A DNA stretch of 5,616 nucleotides from Fimbriimonas sp. (lineage in GTDB: Bacteria; Armatimonadota; Fimbriimonadia; Fimbriimonadales; Fimbriimonadaceae): the NCBI GenBank assembly GCA_030447945.1, contig JAUJNV010000105.1, positions 1-5,616 of the forward strand. Reading direction: 5' to 3'. The notes under the pieces were generated by a model. The model was given only the letters and a program-made list of their open reading frames with translations, did not search any database and was not told where the DNA came from. The translations under genes and the position numbers were made by a program. Shown here piece by piece: positions 4,051 through 5,616 of this stretch; within the stretch, counting starts at the first letter, position 1; each line of letters opens with the position of its first letter.

Positions 4051-5616
4051 GTGAGCCCGCCCGCCGCCAGCCGTCTCGATAACCTTCAAACCCTCCGCGC
4101 CGCCAACGGCGACGCCGCCTTCTCGGCGGCGTTTGCGACGCTCACGACCGGCGCGTTCCTCGTCGGCTTCGTCAAGTACCTCGGCGGGAGCGACCTCTGG
4201 ATCGGCTTGCTCTCCGCGATCCCCAGCCTCTTCGGCGTGCTCCAGATCCCGGGCGGCGTGTGGGGCCGCTCCTTTCCGTCCTACAAGCGGTTCGTCCTGC
4301 CCGGCGGCGCAGCGTGGCGGCTGCTCTACGTGCCGCTCGCGCTGCTGCCGCTGCTGGCTCTGGAACCAGGGGTGAAGCTCTGGGTGCTGGCGTCCTGCGT
4401 CGCGCTCGCCTCCGCGTGCGTGATGCTCGTGAACCCGGTCTACAGCGACTGGCTCGCGCAGCTCGTCCCGCCCGATTCGCGCGGCTTCTTCTACAGCCGC
4501 CGCAACGCCCTCTCCACCGCCGTGGGCGCGAGTACGGGCCTCGTCGGCGCGCTCGTGCTCGACGCTTTCCGCGACTCCGGGCGGGCCGACACCGGCTTCG
4601 CGCTCACCTTCGGGATCGGGCTGCTGTGCGCCCTCGTGAGCCTCACGTTCTTCATGACCATGCGCGACCTCCCTCGCGCAAACCCGGTGAAGGGGAGCCT
4701 CGGGGAGGGGTTCCGCGCCTTTCGCGAGCCTTTCGCCGACGTCGATTTCCGGCGCGTGCTCGTGTTTCTCGCGGTGTTCGTCGCGGGGCAGATGTTCGCG
4801 GGCAACCTCTTCGCCGCCTACGGCATCGAGACGCTCAAGCTGGACTTCAAGATCATCCAGAGCGCCGCCGTCGCGCACGCGATCGGGATGGTGCTCTCCG
4901 CCCGCCTCTGGGGGTTCCTCTCGGACAAGTACGGCAACAAGCCCGTCTTGACGATGGTCGGCTTCGCCCTCGCGCTGAACCCCATCCCGTGGGTCGTCTG
5001 CGAGCCGGGGCAGGACGTGACGAACGCCATCATCCTCATCTCGACGCACGTGCTCATGGGCATGGTCTGGGGTGGCGTGGCTCTCTGCCAGTTCAACATT
5101 ATGCTGGCCACCGCCCCCGAGGAGGAGCGGGCGAGCTACCTCGGGGCGGGCATGGCGGTCACCCAGATCGTCGGCGGCATCGCCCCGCTCCTCGGCGCGA
5201 GTCTCATGAGCGGCCTCCGCGGCTGGTTTGGGGACCCCGAGGCGGCCTACAAGCTCGTCTTCATGGCCACGCTCGCCCTCCGTTTCGGCGCGGTCTTCTT
5301 CGTGCTCCCCGTCCGTGAGGAAGGCTCAGCGGGCGTGCGTACCGCCCTGCGCCACCTTCGTGGCGTCACTCCCCGAGGCGTCCGGGCGATGCGCGATCTC
5401 GCCCGGAGCGACGACTCGGAGACCCGGGAGGAGGCGATCCGAAACCTGGCCGAGGAGCGGGTGGACCTCGCGTCCGACGAGGTCCTCAAGGCCCTGCACG
5501 ATCCTCTCCCCCGCGTCCGCCGCGAAGCCGCCGCCGCGCTGGCGCGGCTGCACGACGAGCGCGCCGTCGGAGAGCTCGTGCATCAACTTAGGGAGCATCC
5601 GGACCTCGTGGAGGAG
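4051..5616 (+). CDS. MFS transporter with C-terminal HEAT-like repeats (runs off right edge)
   Basis: At least 522 residues from GTG 4051. An in-frame TAG at 4036-4038 bounds the frame, and no other upstream start fits. Residues about 20-420 form a hydrophobic multi-pass MFS fold (roughly 10-12 segments, including 22-41, 50-70, 88-104, 109-130, 156-171, 183-203, 234-256, 270-291, 298-316, 325-350, 365-388 and 402-420). The second half carries the classic loop motif GFLSDKYGNKP at 288-298. The matching first-half loop GVWGRSFPSYKR (69-80) lacks the acidic residue. The halves also share a loop pattern, PPDSRGFFYSRRN (140-152) and APEEERASYLG (355-365). It should be a proton- or solute-coupled inner-membrane transporter, substrate unknown. 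From about residue 429 the chain becomes soluble and helical. Residues 454-485 and 486-517 read as two HEAT or PBS-lyase-like repeats (DDSETREEAIRNLAEE; LPRVRREAAAALARLHDERA), and the array may continue past the window. A cytoplasmic repeat domain on an MFS protein is unusual and suggests a partner or regulatory role. Confidence 0.88.
   Translation, partial: MSPPAASRLDNLQTLRAANGDAAFSAAFATLTTGAFLVGFVKYLGGSDLWIGLLSAIPSLFGVLQIPGGVWGRSFPSYKRFVLPGGAAWRLLYVPLALLPLLALEPGVKLWVLASCVALASACVMLVNPVYSDWLAQLVPPDSRGFFYSRRNALSTAVGASTGLVGALVLDAFRDSGRADTGFALTFGIGLLCALVSLTFFMTMRDLPRANPVKGSLGEGFRAFREPFADVDFRRVLVFLAVFVAGQMFAGNLFAAYGIETLKLDFKIIQSAAVAHAIGMVLSARLWGFLSDKYGNKPVLTMVGFALALNPIPWVVCEPGQDVTNAIILISTHVLMGMVWGGVALCQFNIMLATAPEEERASYLGAGMAVTQIVGGIAPLLGASLMSGLRGWFGDPEAAYKLVFMATLALRFGAVFFVLPVREEGSAGVRTALRHLRGVTPRGVRAMRDLARSDDSETREEAIRNLAEERVDLASDEVLKALHDPLPRVRREAAAALARLHDERAVGELVHQLREHPDLVEE

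Noticed and set aside
3885..4082. A 65-codon plus-strand open frame in the region before the MFS gene
   Set aside because: No ribosome site, low-complexity Pro/Arg/Gly product, and overlap with the MFS start. It was not accepted as a gene.
4030..5049. A 339-codon minus-strand open frame opposite the MFS gene
   Set aside because: Its product is an Arg/Glu/His-rich string with no fold, the usual antisense shadow of a gene with G/C-rich third positions. The plus frame is plainly a multi-pass transporter.
4260..5318. A 352-codon plus-strand open frame inside the MFS gene
   Set aside because: Arg/Ala/Pro-rich shadow in another frame; it has no hydrophobic pattern and no ribosome site.

Overview
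This 5.6 kb window is GC-rich, with coding frames strongly biased to G/C at third positions. It looks like an ordinary chromosomal stretch of a free-living bacterium from a poorly characterised high-GC lineage. The best anchor is a complete one-piece tmRNA gene (ssrA) on the minus strand, with readable tag peptide AANNNYAYAA. The other genes are a partial GNAT-like protein, three exported or membrane-anchored proteins of uncertain function, and an MFS transporter carrying C-terminal HEAT-like repeats. Armatimonadota (Fimbriimonadia-like) would fit this style, but that is a low-confidence impression and no sequence marker here proves it.

Layout from left to right. 1-252 (minus) is the N-terminal part of a GNAT-like acetyltransferase that runs off the left edge. 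A short divergent intergenic region (253-379) separates it from 380-1222 (plus), a single-pass membrane-anchored protein with a beta-rich C-terminal module. This gene converges on 1320-2243 (minus), a lipoprotein. Between the two stop codons lies a long imperfect hairpin built from AGTGTTGAGTGTT-type units. Upstream of the lipoprotein on the same strand is 2338-3210, a secreted protein with a lipocalin-like half and a second beta-barrel-like half. Then comes a hairpin downstream of tmRNA and the tmRNA itself (3380-3734, minus). A roughly 315 bp gene-free region follows, and then the MFS-HEAT gene (4051 to the right edge, plus).

Functional coherence is weak. The genes do not form one obvious pathway, and only the two minus-strand exported proteins might be co-transcribed. 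A recurring feature is that several starts lack a Shine-Dalgarno sequence and have a -10-like hexamer (TATACT, TACAAT, CACAAT) only 7-14 nt upstream. This suggests leaderless or near-leaderless mRNAs. I found no convincing new defence, mobile or CRISPR system. The observations most worth following are the MFS-HEAT fusion, the AGTGTTGAGTGTT intergenic hairpin, the leaderless promoters and the Asn-rich tmRNA tag.
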